A stretch of 64,000 nt of DNA from Eremophila alpestris peregrina (Eukaryota > Chordata > Aves > Passeriformes > Alaudidae): assembly GCA_009792885.1 (NCBI GenBank), contig WMCF01000018.1, forward strand, positions 1,330,862 through 1,394,861. The letters are read 5' to 3'. This document shows positions 51,105 to 62,200 of this stretch, piece after piece. Position 1 is the first letter of the stretch. Every line of letters starts with the position of its first letter. Under the pieces are notes generated by a model. It did not search any database and was not told the DNA's origin. It saw nothing but the letters and a program-made list of their open reading frames with translations. The position numbers and the translations under genes are program-made.

Positions 51105-51132
51105 TATGCCCTTAACAGTTATGACAACGTTC
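51077..51132 (-). CDS. ZNF438: ZNF438 first coding exon (start codon at 51104..51102)
   Basis: On the minus strand this is a 56-base exon between an acceptor TTTCTAG (ending at 51,133) and a donor G|GTATGG (GT at 51,076-51,075). It carries 28 bases of 5' leader and then ATG, encoding MQNPLTVSA plus the first base of a split Asp codon. The start resembles the human MQN-type N-terminus. The phase-1 end joins exactly to the main exon's leading AT, giving GAT (Asp) AAA CAG. The frame is also open upstream of the ATG to the exon edge, with no in-frame stop in the leader. The acceptor is the weaker of the two boundaries. Confidence 0.78.
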
Positions 51133-51471
51133 CTAGAAAGAAATACAGATACTTAGAAGCTCTGGTAATTTCTTACAAACTAACAAAAAATGAACAGGAC
51201 AATGGCAATAGTTTCCAGACTTGTATTTCAGAATTGATCCCAGTATGTCCATAGCTCTCAAGAAAACACCATCAGAGATTTAAACCAAGTGTTTCTTTGA
51301 ACCCCTGTATGTGCTCTCCACATTTCAACACTGTGTATTACTAACTTAGGCTTCTTGTAATTAAACAACCCTCTTAAAGCCAGGAAAGAGGACAGTTGTG
51401 AATCCCAATGTGACAAGGCATTCTGAAGAATCATAGACAATATAGGGTTAAGCAATCATTTCCCTTCAAAC

Positions 51472-51835
51472 ATGTGGACCTGTTGGGGAGAATCCAGGAG
51501 AGCCCCTACACTGATCACAGGTCTGAAGCACCTCTTTCTGAAGAAACAGCTGGGGCTGATCAGCCTGAAGGACAAAAGGCTCCAAGGAGACCTTATAGCA
51601 CCCTCCAGTACCTAAAGGCAGCCAACAGGAAAGCTGGAGTGACCTTTTTACAAGTGCATCTACAGCTAGGGCAAGGGGTACTGGCATTAAAGTGAAAGAG
51701 GACAGGTTTATATTAGATACTAGAAAGAAATTCTTTCCAGTAAGGGTGGTGAGGCACTGGAACAGGTTTCCTAGAGAAGCTGTGAATGCCTCATCAAGAC
51801 CGACCTGGATGCAGCTTTGAGCTGGTATTTACAAC
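51472..51835 (+). mobile_element. CR1 LINE fragment, plus strand
   Basis: The plus strand shows GACCTGTTGGGGAGAATCCA, AGGAGACCTTATAGCACCCT, GAAAGAAATTCTTTCCAGTA, GGTGGTGAGGCACTGGAACA and CTGGATGCAGCTTTGAGC, all standard CR1 3'-region blocks. The terminal octamer-type tail is missing. It sits about 340 bases upstream of the ZNF438 start-codon exon, antisense to it. Confidence 0.8.
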
Positions 51836-54800
51836 AAGGTATGACACACTATGTTTGACAAAACAGCTTTACATTTAATGGCCACCCAGTAAATTAAAGA
51901 GCTGGCTGCTTCTTTCCAGTGTGGTTGAGTGTGCTGTTCAGGTTCTGGTGAAGTGGGATTCAGCAGTCAGGGAAGAGAGACATAGGATAATATAATGACA
52001 ATATAAAACTGTTGTTATCCACTTTAGATTTATTTTTCATAAAATGGCCTAGCTTTTGGAATGGCTGCATAATAGCTTAGTTCAGCTGAACACCACTAAC
52101 ATGTTGGACATCATAAAGGGTATAAAGCTCTTGTTCTGCTGATGCATCCAGAGGCTTTGGAAAAGTAACAGGTAAGTCCATGGACTGACACAGATGGAAC
52201 TACAACTTCTTGGGGGTTTACTAGGATCTAGGCTTTTGTACCAGTGCACCAGCTGCACAGATGTGGAGATTGCTGACTTTCCTGACCAATTTAACAGCCA
52301 GGAGAATCTTACATAAATAACATGCCAGACATGCACTCAAGATCCATCTTCTGAGTACATGAAGTACCAAATATTAGTTTTGGTTAAATACAGAGATACA
52401 TTAGACAAATACTGATGCAAATACCAAACAAAATAAGCCTTGAATATATTTCTTTACTATCACTGACTCTCAAAAAGCAATGGTGAGCTTCTGGGAAGAA
52501 GATGGTTCTGCAGGTAGCAGTAAAATAAAAAAAAGAGGAAACCAATTCCATTTTCAGGAAGTTGAACATCAAAACATAGAAGAACACTGAGCATGGCTGC
52601 TGTGAGGAGACCTCTCACACAGCAAACAGGTGAAGCTCTTTGGTACCTGTACCTTCTGTTCTGAGCCCAAGAGGCAGCTCTGGTAACCAACCAGCCCCTC
52701 CTGGCAGCAGTTTGCTGATGCCAATCAGCAGATCCCCGACTGCCTCACAGAGCCTCTGTCCGTGGTACTTAAGCAGCCAACCCCTGAGCTGTCAGCCCCA
52801 GCCCTCAAACACACATTGGCTCATCTAAATGCAGTTTCATGTCGTGGGAACATGCAGACAACTCCCTCTGCACACCCAACAATGGAATGGGCCACATCAA
52901 TGTCATTTCAAAAAGAGCAAGGCACTCCTAGAAACCAGTGTGGGTTTCCAAATTATCTGTCACCCACACTGTAAGGCATTCTTCTTTAAGGCCATACTGA
53001 TCAATAACAGCTTTTCAGAGAATCAGTCTGAAGTTTTTCTTCCCCCTTAGTATTTACAGCACTTCAAAACATACTGAAACATTTAAAGCAACACATATTC
53101 TTGTAAAAACAATTTGAGAAATGATGTTCAAATAAAGCTGCTCAAAATTATTATTTCACAATCACATTTTTCTTAGGTTTCCATGGTCTTTCCCCATGTC
53201 TGGGAGCATTAAATCACGTTAAGAGGGTGCCCCATCTATACTTACTATCTACTTACAAAATTATAACAAACCAGACTTCAGGATACAGATCAACAATTCT
53301 CAGAATACCATGTGGAAATAGAAGTTCCAGACATTCTTCCCATGTTCTTCCTAGACATATTCACACACCCTAACACTTCAACCAAACTGGATCCAAGAAA
53401 ATTGGATCCTTTAAGTCCAAACATTTTGTAGAGGCATCTCTGGTTTGAATTCAACTCTAATTGCAGCAAGGCAATGGTATTAACCTAGAAAATCCAGTGC
53501 TTATTCGACAAAGACATCGATCACCTGCTCTTAATCACAATAATTTTAAAAGAGTATCATTTCTTCAATTAACATTGATAATTTATTTCAGCAATTAATG
53601 AATAGCATTTTTACTGTTGTTATGTGAACAACAACACCACATTTTACATTTGGAGATAATTTATCAAGTAACCCCTCTTTTTGGAAAAACTAAGAGCTCA
53701 AGATTCTAAAATCAGGACAAATTGTTATAATACCTTCAAATTTTTTTATCCATCCTTATACATATGGCTGTGTTAAATTAAAGCATATTTTCTTTGACTG
53801 TACATATACAGTTTACAAACCATAAACACTATGCACTTGTCCTGTCTGTGTTTTACACTGTTTTCAAATACACCAACTGTGATCCTGTCTTTTTGATCCT
53901 TTCTCTGACAATTTCTGACACTTTTCTGCTAGGCTGTAATACATTTAACAGATATTTATTATCTACACACATTTTATGCATGTCCTAAACATAAAATATA
54001 GTTTATCAAAAAGTTCTGTACAGTGCATTGATTCAAACTTTTAGAATTTGAAGGTTATAACATCCACAAAACTACTTATGCCTGCCCTGAACAGGTTTGG
54101 GGTTTTTTTTTTTCCCCATTTCCCTATAAATCTGGTTTGACTACTTCCCATTAAAAACCATGATGATATTAAAAAAAAACTCCTAAGCTTTAAAAAAAAA
54201 TTACTAATTAAATTTTGTACCTCTTTTAAACTCTTGTATCCAGAAAAAATTTTAGGCTGATCACCAACTAATAATTCAGTACGTCCTGTTGTTTTTATTG
54301 AATACTAAAGAGTCAAATGTTCTTTCACTCTTTCCTAATTATATTTTACTCCAATACTGGCTCTTTCCAAATACAGGAGATGATGTGGATTATTTCTATC
54401 TGGCAATATCATAAATTCTTCTCCACCTGAGAGCTTATCAAAATGATAAAAATGTTAAAATTCTATATAATCTTTGTTTTTGTTTTGCTCTGTATATAAC
54501 TCTACCATAAGACACTAAATAAAATCATTCAAGTCACAGTACTCCAGAACTCAAATTAGTTCTCTAGAAATCTGCTGATGACTACTCAGAGATGAAAAGA
54601 AATCTATTACAAGAATTTCAAGTGAAGTGGAGTCGAAGCTGGACAGAATTAGAAAGTAAAATCTCTCTTAATGCCATAAAATAAGCTCTATCATATCTGT
54701 ACTGTTCCTTATGTAACGAGAGAATAAAGGATAAATTTCATTATCCCTTAAGAGGCAAAAATAGCAAGCAAACTGGAAAAAAATCCCATACTGTAACTCA

Positions 54801-57800
54801 GTCTTTAACAACCAAAGGAAGCAGAGCATATACATGTAATAATTTAAAAGCAATTTTCACAGGAAGGTACCCACAGGTCTTTTATATGAAACAGGTGTCC
54901 TGATAGACACACTGAATATGAATATCAGTTGAACCCAATTAACCTAATTCGATGCTTGTCCATACTAAGACATTTATTTTAGATGTTACACAAAATCCTT
55001 TAGGATATTACAGAGAAAGCGATAAATAGGCTGTAAAGGTTATGACATTAATTTTACTGTCATCCTCGTGCTTTAAGCAGACATCAAAACTAAAAACCTT
55101 GTCCTCTGGGAAGGAAGAACTACCTGAAAGTAATTATAGGACTTATTATCATAACAGTATTAAACTAGACCACTATGACCCTAACCAAATTTATTTTTGG
55201 TACCTTTTGTTAAAAGTACAAAGCTTCTCGAAGACAACTGCACCTTCTAATGCAGTGAACATTAGTTCAGGCATTAGAAGAAAGCATTAAATCAAATCTT
55301 GTAATTTCATATTAAGCTTAATTATGAATTTTAATTTAAAACTAAGCATGTAAAGAAGTGTTAGTCAAATATTATGTAATTTAATTTCAGGAGGAAAACA
55401 TCCAGCTAAAAAGAAAAATTAAACACTTAGTACAGTTTAGAAAAGACATTCTCCTGACAGAAACCCATGAAATGCCTGTTCGTATTTCAAAAGCAATTTT
55501 ATTCACTTCATTTTTCACACCTGTTCTTTCACATACCATGCCATCTTGTAAATGAGTGCCATACAAACAGTATTTCCCATGATTTAGGAACTTTTCAACT
55601 AAAACCAAGTTCCCCAAGAAGCCTGAATGTATTGAATCAGCACAGCTTCCAGGAAAGTTGGCAAAATCCATTGTTATATAAAAGCCAACTCAGACTTGAA
55701 ATAAAAGAATAAAAACTGAAGCTATGAAAAAGTAAGAGAGGAAGATAAAAATGACAGAAACAATGACTGACTAGTGTAATACACAAAAGCATTTGTTCAA
55801 GCAATGTATTTGCCAAAACCCTGCAGTGCTTGGCTACTTTATAAAATCAAGCACAAGGCATTAAGCCAGTTTGTTTAAAAAATAAAAACCTCTCCAAAAT
55901 CCTAAACCCCAATAACCAAGCAATAGCTGATTAGCATTTCTAAAAACCTGCAAAAATATTCTGCATTTCACTATCTGCATCTTCAGTCTCAAATGTCTGA
56001 TTTACTCCATGTTTTCTATTTTACATATTTTTACATCAGGAGTTAATCCTGTCAGATCCTCGTCTTCCTATTCTATATCCAAAGAGATATGCATGTAGTC
56101 ACAAACAACAGTGTGTGAAATTGCTCACTGCTTATGTTTCCATACTTAGATAATTCATCACGGAGAAATATGTGTCCATGGCAGAATTCTTTTGGCTGAG
56201 CCCATTAGATGACTTCAGCAGAACCACAAAAAGAAACAGAACAGTACAAACCCAGCAGAACCTAAAACCCAAGCTATTTTTAAACTTTTGGTCATCCTGT
56301 GAGATGGAGCAGTCCGAGCACACTTCCTGAACTTCAAGCCTTACATGCACTGAATGCCACAGTGGCAATCCTGGACTAAAATGCTTCCCTTCATCCTCTG
56401 CTGGGTGATGTGGGGAATGGTTGGCTGGCAAGCCTACACCCTGCCCATCTGTCAGAGTGGAACTGTGCCTACACGACAGGTTCTATGCCACTTTCAGTAA
56501 CATGTTGCTGAGAATAAAAGCTTATTTTTGAAACAACATAGGGCAACATCAACACTCGACTTAAAATAGCAGGCAAATGAAAAATGATTGCTTTTCTAGA
56601 GGAGATAAGTCTTTCAAAATCAGCTTGAAGGTTTTTCACATGTATGAATAAAGACTAGCACATACACTGCAAGAGATGAGGCTGTTCCACACATTTTCTA
56701 CTATTGTCAACAAACAAGCATAGTCTCACTAGTTTTATTATTTAACAACTATAACTATCTCCAAAAAAGCAAATTCAAGGACCTGCAAAAAAATGCATAA
56801 AACTGAAATTTCTCAAGAAGACACTGGGAGAAGAAAAGGCTAAATAAGGTGTAATATTGATTCTTCATTTTATGAAATGCATGTATATTAAAATAAAGTG
56901 GACTTGAACAGTTTTTATTACTATAAATAACCCCAACTATTTTCCATTTAAGAAAACAACTTCATTACGAAAAGAATTCAAGAGTGTGGTCACTATTATG
57001 GCTAAGATTAGACAATTCACTGAATGTCAAAAAATAACATCTTTTTTTCTAAATTTCCAATTTAAAAAGACAGATTGTCATATTATGTTTTTGTCAGTAA
57101 ATTCCTTCTTAGTAGGAGTGCTCTGAATGCCACAAAGTGGAGACCCCTGTAAGTTCCATGTCTGGGTTAGAGATCTTTGCCATTACTTTGTATTAAAAGG
57201 TCAAAGCTTCTGATTTAAAATACAGTCTTGGTGTGAAAGTAACTGTGAAATGATAAATCAATACAAACTGATAGATTTTGTTCTTGATTCTTAGGACAGC
57301 TAGAAACAATAGTTCTGGAAAATATACATTTCATTTTTATAACATATTACATGAAATCTATGCTCTCCATAGTTCTTACCATTTAAGTTAAAATTAATTT
57401 AGTATTTAAAACAGAACAAGAAACAGAAATGTGTACCATTCTTAGTGGGTAATAACTAATCTAGAATTCACTTCAAAATTCAAACAGCACAGTTCCTTCT
57501 ACTCATGTTCCTCCCCACCACCACGTTATCCTGGCTCTTAATTAAGCATTCATTTATTGCTTGGGTGCAAACTGCTTAGAAGCTTTGCTGGGATTCTCAA
57601 CAAGGCACAATCTACATATCTTACACTTCTCCTGGCAATAGGTTACATCATTCATAGTAGAATTGCAACACATCATGATGGTTTTCAGTTTGCAATACCT
57701 GATTAAATAGTGAGACTTTTTGACTTCTGTTCATGATAAAACCAGACCACGTATTTTATGTCTCACGGTGTACTTGCTGCTTTGCATTACCTTTCTTTTC

Positions 57801-57899
57801 AAATAAACAATATCACAAACACTAAACAGCAATTTCTGTAGAGTTACACGAAAACTTCACAGAACTAGACAAACATCTATGATTGTGTACACAGCTACT

Positions 57900-58030
57900 C
57901 ACAAAATCATTCAGGTTGGCAGAAACTGCACAAGGTCATCCCATCCAACTTCCCTGCTAAAAACAGGGTCAACACTGGCCTTACAGCTTTGTCTCGATGA
58001 GTCTTGAAAACATCAACAACTGCCTTTCAG
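57900..58030 (-). mobile_element. old CR1 3'-end remnant, minus strand
   Basis: AAAATCATTCAGGTTGGCAG, GGTCATCCCATCCAACTTCC and then GTCTTGAAAACATC match the reverse complement of a CR1 3' UTR (the 'rule-of-thumb' ATCATTCAGGTTGGAAAAGA type). It is diverged and short. Confidence 0.65.
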
Positions 58031-58182
58031 AAATCAAACTGTATTTACTAACTGACAGCAAAGGATAGCCTGAAAATGACAGCAAACATTGGTCTACATA
58101 CATAGGACAGATTGTTCTAATCAATTCCTATGGCAATGCTGTTATCATACTGCAGAATTACCAAGACCTCCCATATTGCATA

Positions 58183-58213
58183 TTTAATCCATCAATTATG
58201 CTGATGGATTAAA
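58183..58213. repeat. perfect 12-bp inverted repeat, 7-nt loop
   Basis: TTTAATCCATCA (58,183-58,194) and its exact complement TGATGGATTAAA (58,202-58,213). Both arms carry a TAATCC/GGATTA bicoid-type (OTX/PITX/CRX) homeodomain core. Confidence 0.9.
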
Positions 58214-58857
58214 GACAATTTCAGAGATTGGCAGAGAATAAAAACATTTTGTAACAAAATGCCATATAACTTTTTATTTACCTATGAATAAGCTGCTTTT
58301 ACACTACAGAAGACCAGGTTATTTCAAATAGCAGAACGAGTTTAACAAACAAAGGTACCAATCAAAATAATTAAGGAGGACTAAAGAAAAGGCCAAAAAA
58401 CCCATTAGTTGTATTTTATTTGTGTTTTTTTATCTTCCTCAACTTAAACATTTGAAGAATAAGTTATTACTAGTAGTGTTACAACTTCCAGTGAAAGCTT
58501 TAGGATTCCGTTAATTTTAGACTACGGAAAGAACAAGCCAGGTCCGCAATGCTGAAAGGAAAGCAAGTTCTGTTTAATTTGGTAGTCCTGACATACTTTG
58601 GAGCTACTTGATACCTCAAAATATACAAAAAAAATTATTTGAATGTGTCAGATAACACAGCCCTAAAAATTCCATTAACTATTAGAGGATTAAGAGCTAC
58701 ATTCATCAGCACAGTTTGGCTGATTTAAGTTTGAAATGTGATGCTGAATTCTCCACAGAATCACAGATGGCCATTAAGTTTTGTAGAGACTAAACAAGAA
58801 ATAGTCAATCACTTCTTCTATTTTGACTGAAGTATTTTGGGTTAGTTCAATACTAAC

Positions 58858-58951
58858 CTGTATCCCTCTGGTAAAACGTCCTTTGTCATTCAGGAAGGAC
58901 TTTGTACAGGTTTTCATTATTTTCATATAGTCTGGGTATGTTGTTAATGTT
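58858..58951 (-). other. candidate upstream exon of ZNF438 (5' UTR or N-terminal extension)
   Basis: On the minus strand a strong acceptor (GGCTTTTCTTCTAAGCAG, ending at 58,952) precedes 94 bases that end TACAG|GTTAGT (donor at 58,857). Spliced to the exon at 51,132 it would read in the ZNF438 frame from an in-frame ATG preceded by a TGA. This would add 20 residues (starting MTKDVLPEG) before the usual MQN start. The ATG context is weak (T at -3), so a purely non-coding leader exon is equally likely. The support is splice-site quality and frame only; such pairs also occur by chance in 64 kb. Confidence 0.3.
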
Positions 58952-60075
58952 CTGCTTAGAAGAAAAGCCAACAGGTGGCAAAAAGCAAAGAAACACTCCA
59001 GGCTTTGCAAGGTACATTGCCTTTGAAATTCTGACTAAAAAAATGGAATTATTTGATTTTACAGCTGCAAAATTGAACACAGTACTCAATTTTGCCATGG
59101 TACCAAATAAGAGCATCATCTACAGCTGTTTCTATAGGAATTTCCATTACAAGTTTCTTAAAAGATCAAGAAAGCCACACTGTGACATTTATAAACTTTG
59201 TGCAGCAATATCCTCTATACTTTATAAAATGCTGTGTATGTTTTTTAAGTTCAATGCATCATATTCACAGACCCAAGCAAAACAAGCATTCAAGAACAAA
59301 TAAAATAAAAATTAAAAATAAAAATAACAGCCATTTACTATGACTGTGCCCAATCAAGCAATAAATGACCTAGGCCAAGATCGGATGTAATTCCAAGTGT
59401 TAAAATTCAAACTGCCTACCATCTGATGACTTTCTGTTTAAATTCCCTCTCAAAAGGGCTCACCTCTAACACACATTCAAACTCCTAAGACAGAAGTTAA
59501 AGAAACAAAGGAAAATGGTACTAGTGCCAAAAAAACTAACACTGCCACATTCCTAAGACCTTTAAAGCAAACTAAATTCTAAGGCCTAACTACTCTCAAA
59601 CAAAAAAACCTCCTAATTTGAATTTTACACTGAAAAGTTTAGTGACTTATGTTGAAGGAAAAAGCCTGTTTTCTTCAGCTGAACTCAGAAATAACTTCTA
59701 ATTTCTACTGAAGAAGTAGAATTCATTTGCAAATGTGTAACTTGTGAGGCACAGCTGGTCCTTGCAGATAGCCCTATAGTAAAAAATATTCCAGGTAACA
59801 AATCAGATGTTGTACTAAGAACTGCTTTGACTGTTTTGGTGCCACACTGATTCTGCCCCCAAACTCGGCCTCTAACACTGTTAGTCCAGACTGTTTCAGG
59901 GCTAAGGATGGGTGTTTTCTGGATAGTTGAGTGTCCAGTACACTTCAACAACACATACGCTTAAAACTGGAGATGCAAATACAACAGTTGGATTTTTTTT
60001 AAACAATGCTCAACATCAAAAACATTACTCAACTATAAGTTGCATCTTATGTTTCCCAAACATAATCCTACTCAC

Positions 60076-60115
60076 CAGAAAGGAATATGTGTTTAACAGG
60101 ACATACCTAAGAACC
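60076..60115 (-). other. weak candidate 5' UTR exon
   Basis: On the minus strand the acceptor TTAGATTTTTTACAG (ending at 60,116) and the donor CTG|GTGAGT (at 60,075) bracket 40 bases with no coding character. It lies on the ZNF438 strand above the first coding exon. It is a splice-signal observation only. Confidence 0.15.
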
Positions 60116-61849
60116 CTGTAAAAAATCTAATGACCGTCATAAGCAACTTCCACCTGCCTTTTCTGCCTCCCAAGCATATAACAAATAGTTCTACATTGGC
60201 AGAATCATCAAACAGTAAATTGAAAAACTGGAACATAATCTCACTGAAACACCCTCATAAAACCCAGAGTTCCAAATTTTGCGCAAAAATTAAAAGGCCA
60301 CATTTTATCTAAGTTCTGTCACAGTAGGCGCCAGAAGTGTTTAAGAGTATTGTGTAAATTTTATACTTGTAGATAAAAAGAATTCCCAACACACAACCAA
60401 TGCACTCAAAATTGTCTTGCATAATTCAGGGCAGTTCAACATCCACAGCTGAAGATGTGAACTACAGCTCTGGAACTCCCATGAGAGCTGCTGCTAGGGA
60501 AGTGACAGCCCAGCTGAGAGCGGAGCACAGGCAGCAGAGGCAGCATCTGCCCTCCCTGTAGCTGCTGTGCCCAGATTAATTCATACAGACCCCAGCAGAG
60601 AAGTTCAGCTGTTTGCCAGCATTCTCTGCTCAGTCACATCCCTCTCATTTTCTGGGAAAGGACTGTCACTTGGATGGATTCTCCTGCATGGAATGTCCCA
60701 GTACCCTGGTTGGGAGCTCCCAGAGCTCTGATCCAACTGTGAAAAAGCAACTCCTGTGCTGAAGTGACTAATGTGTCATTTATTTTAAGAACAATCAGAA
60801 CATAACAAAATGTCTTTTCTAGTCAATCTGGTATAAATACATTTTTTTAATACAAATAGTAGAATTTAAATAGACACAAATATTCCACAGACATAGCTAG
60901 TTTCGGTGACACACTTTACTGACTAGCATCAAGAAGCACATAAAATATCAGCTGTTGTTCAAACTGGTACACCTTTCCTAGAAAATATACAGGACAACAT
61001 ATCCTATGATTCATTTAAATTATTCTCTTTCTTGCAGTCTATTATTGTCTATCAACACTATGTTACTGATGAACCATACTTACTAAAAAAAAACTTTCAC
61101 ACAGTTAAAAATACAAAAAAGGATAAATCAAAATCCAACCTGTCCTAGTTTACTGCCTTCACTCACTTAGCTTGTGTTGTTCTCATTGTGCAAATAGTCC
61201 TTGCCAAAATCATTTTCATTTCTGTATCCACCACCCTGTTTGTTGTTTGAAAAACGTTAAAGGCACAGAGCTTCAAAGACTATCGGACATTTTTAATGAG
61301 GTGTCCTCAAAACATGTTCACGGAGAAAAAATGTGAAATAAACATGTCAAAATTATTCCTGGATGCTGTCCAGCAACCAGCTGTGGTGTGCAGTCTATGC
61401 TAACCCTGGGAACATTCTTCTTTCTCTATGGCCTCCAGCTTTGTCTTCTGTTCCTACGGATATTTGTATTCCAAGTGCATTCAGTTAAATCTCAAACTAA
61501 GCAAGACCAAACTGAATTAGTACTTCAAGAGGCAAAAAATTAAGCATGACCAAGCTTTTAAAGCAACTAGGTTTTTTTTGGTTTAACACACAGTACCTTT
61601 TCATTAATTTACCATAAAAACCATGCTGTGGGACACCTACACTGCTTGAGTCATGTCAAGTCTTCAAATTCTAACATGGAAGTTCTGCTCACTCAGGGCA
61701 ATTAAATAACCAAACATCTATTTTTCCAACAGCAGCACTAATTCTTACTTTATGTCCAAATCCAAACTTTGCTAGTCATGCTCAGTGTCTGTAGATTACA
61801 GCAGAGTTCTAATTATTTAAAACATTGCTCAAGCATGCACATAGAGTTA

Positions 61850-62200
61850 AGAAAGGCAAAGGTCACAAAAGAAAGGCTAAGGAAAAACTGGGCCTAGTGC
61901 TTAGCAGAGAAGGTGAACAAAACCATGGAAGAGGCCCAGGCACTGATAAAACATTACCAACAGCAGAGGAAGATGCAGTTCAAATCCACAGGATCAGAAG
62001 AATGCATTCAGTAGTGCAGAGAGAGCTGATCAGTGTCACCACATGGATGCACTCCATCATCTTTTAAGTCATGGCATCAAAGGAGATTCCCAAAGACTGA
62101 AAAATGGCACAAAGCCATCTTCAAGAAAGGCAAGAGAGATGATCTGGGGAACTACAGGCCAGTCAGCCTAGCATCAGTTTACAGAAAGGAACAACCCCAT
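61850..62200 (+). mobile_element. degenerate CR1 ORF2 (reverse transcriptase) fragment, plus strand
   Basis: The conserved CR1 reverse-transcriptase start is readable: IFKKGK then GNYRPVSLASV at about 62,120-62,180, preceded by a W/K-rich block where CR1 has a DWK-type motif. Upstream sequence from about 61,850 is consistent with the linker before the RT but is frameshifted. No 3' half follows, so this is an internal fragment from a much older, longer insertion. Confidence 0.7.

Noticed and set aside
56132..56431. 99-codon minus-strand frame with a hydrophobic stretch
   Set aside because: No recognisable family, no splice signals in register, and the hydrophobic run comes from T-rich codons.
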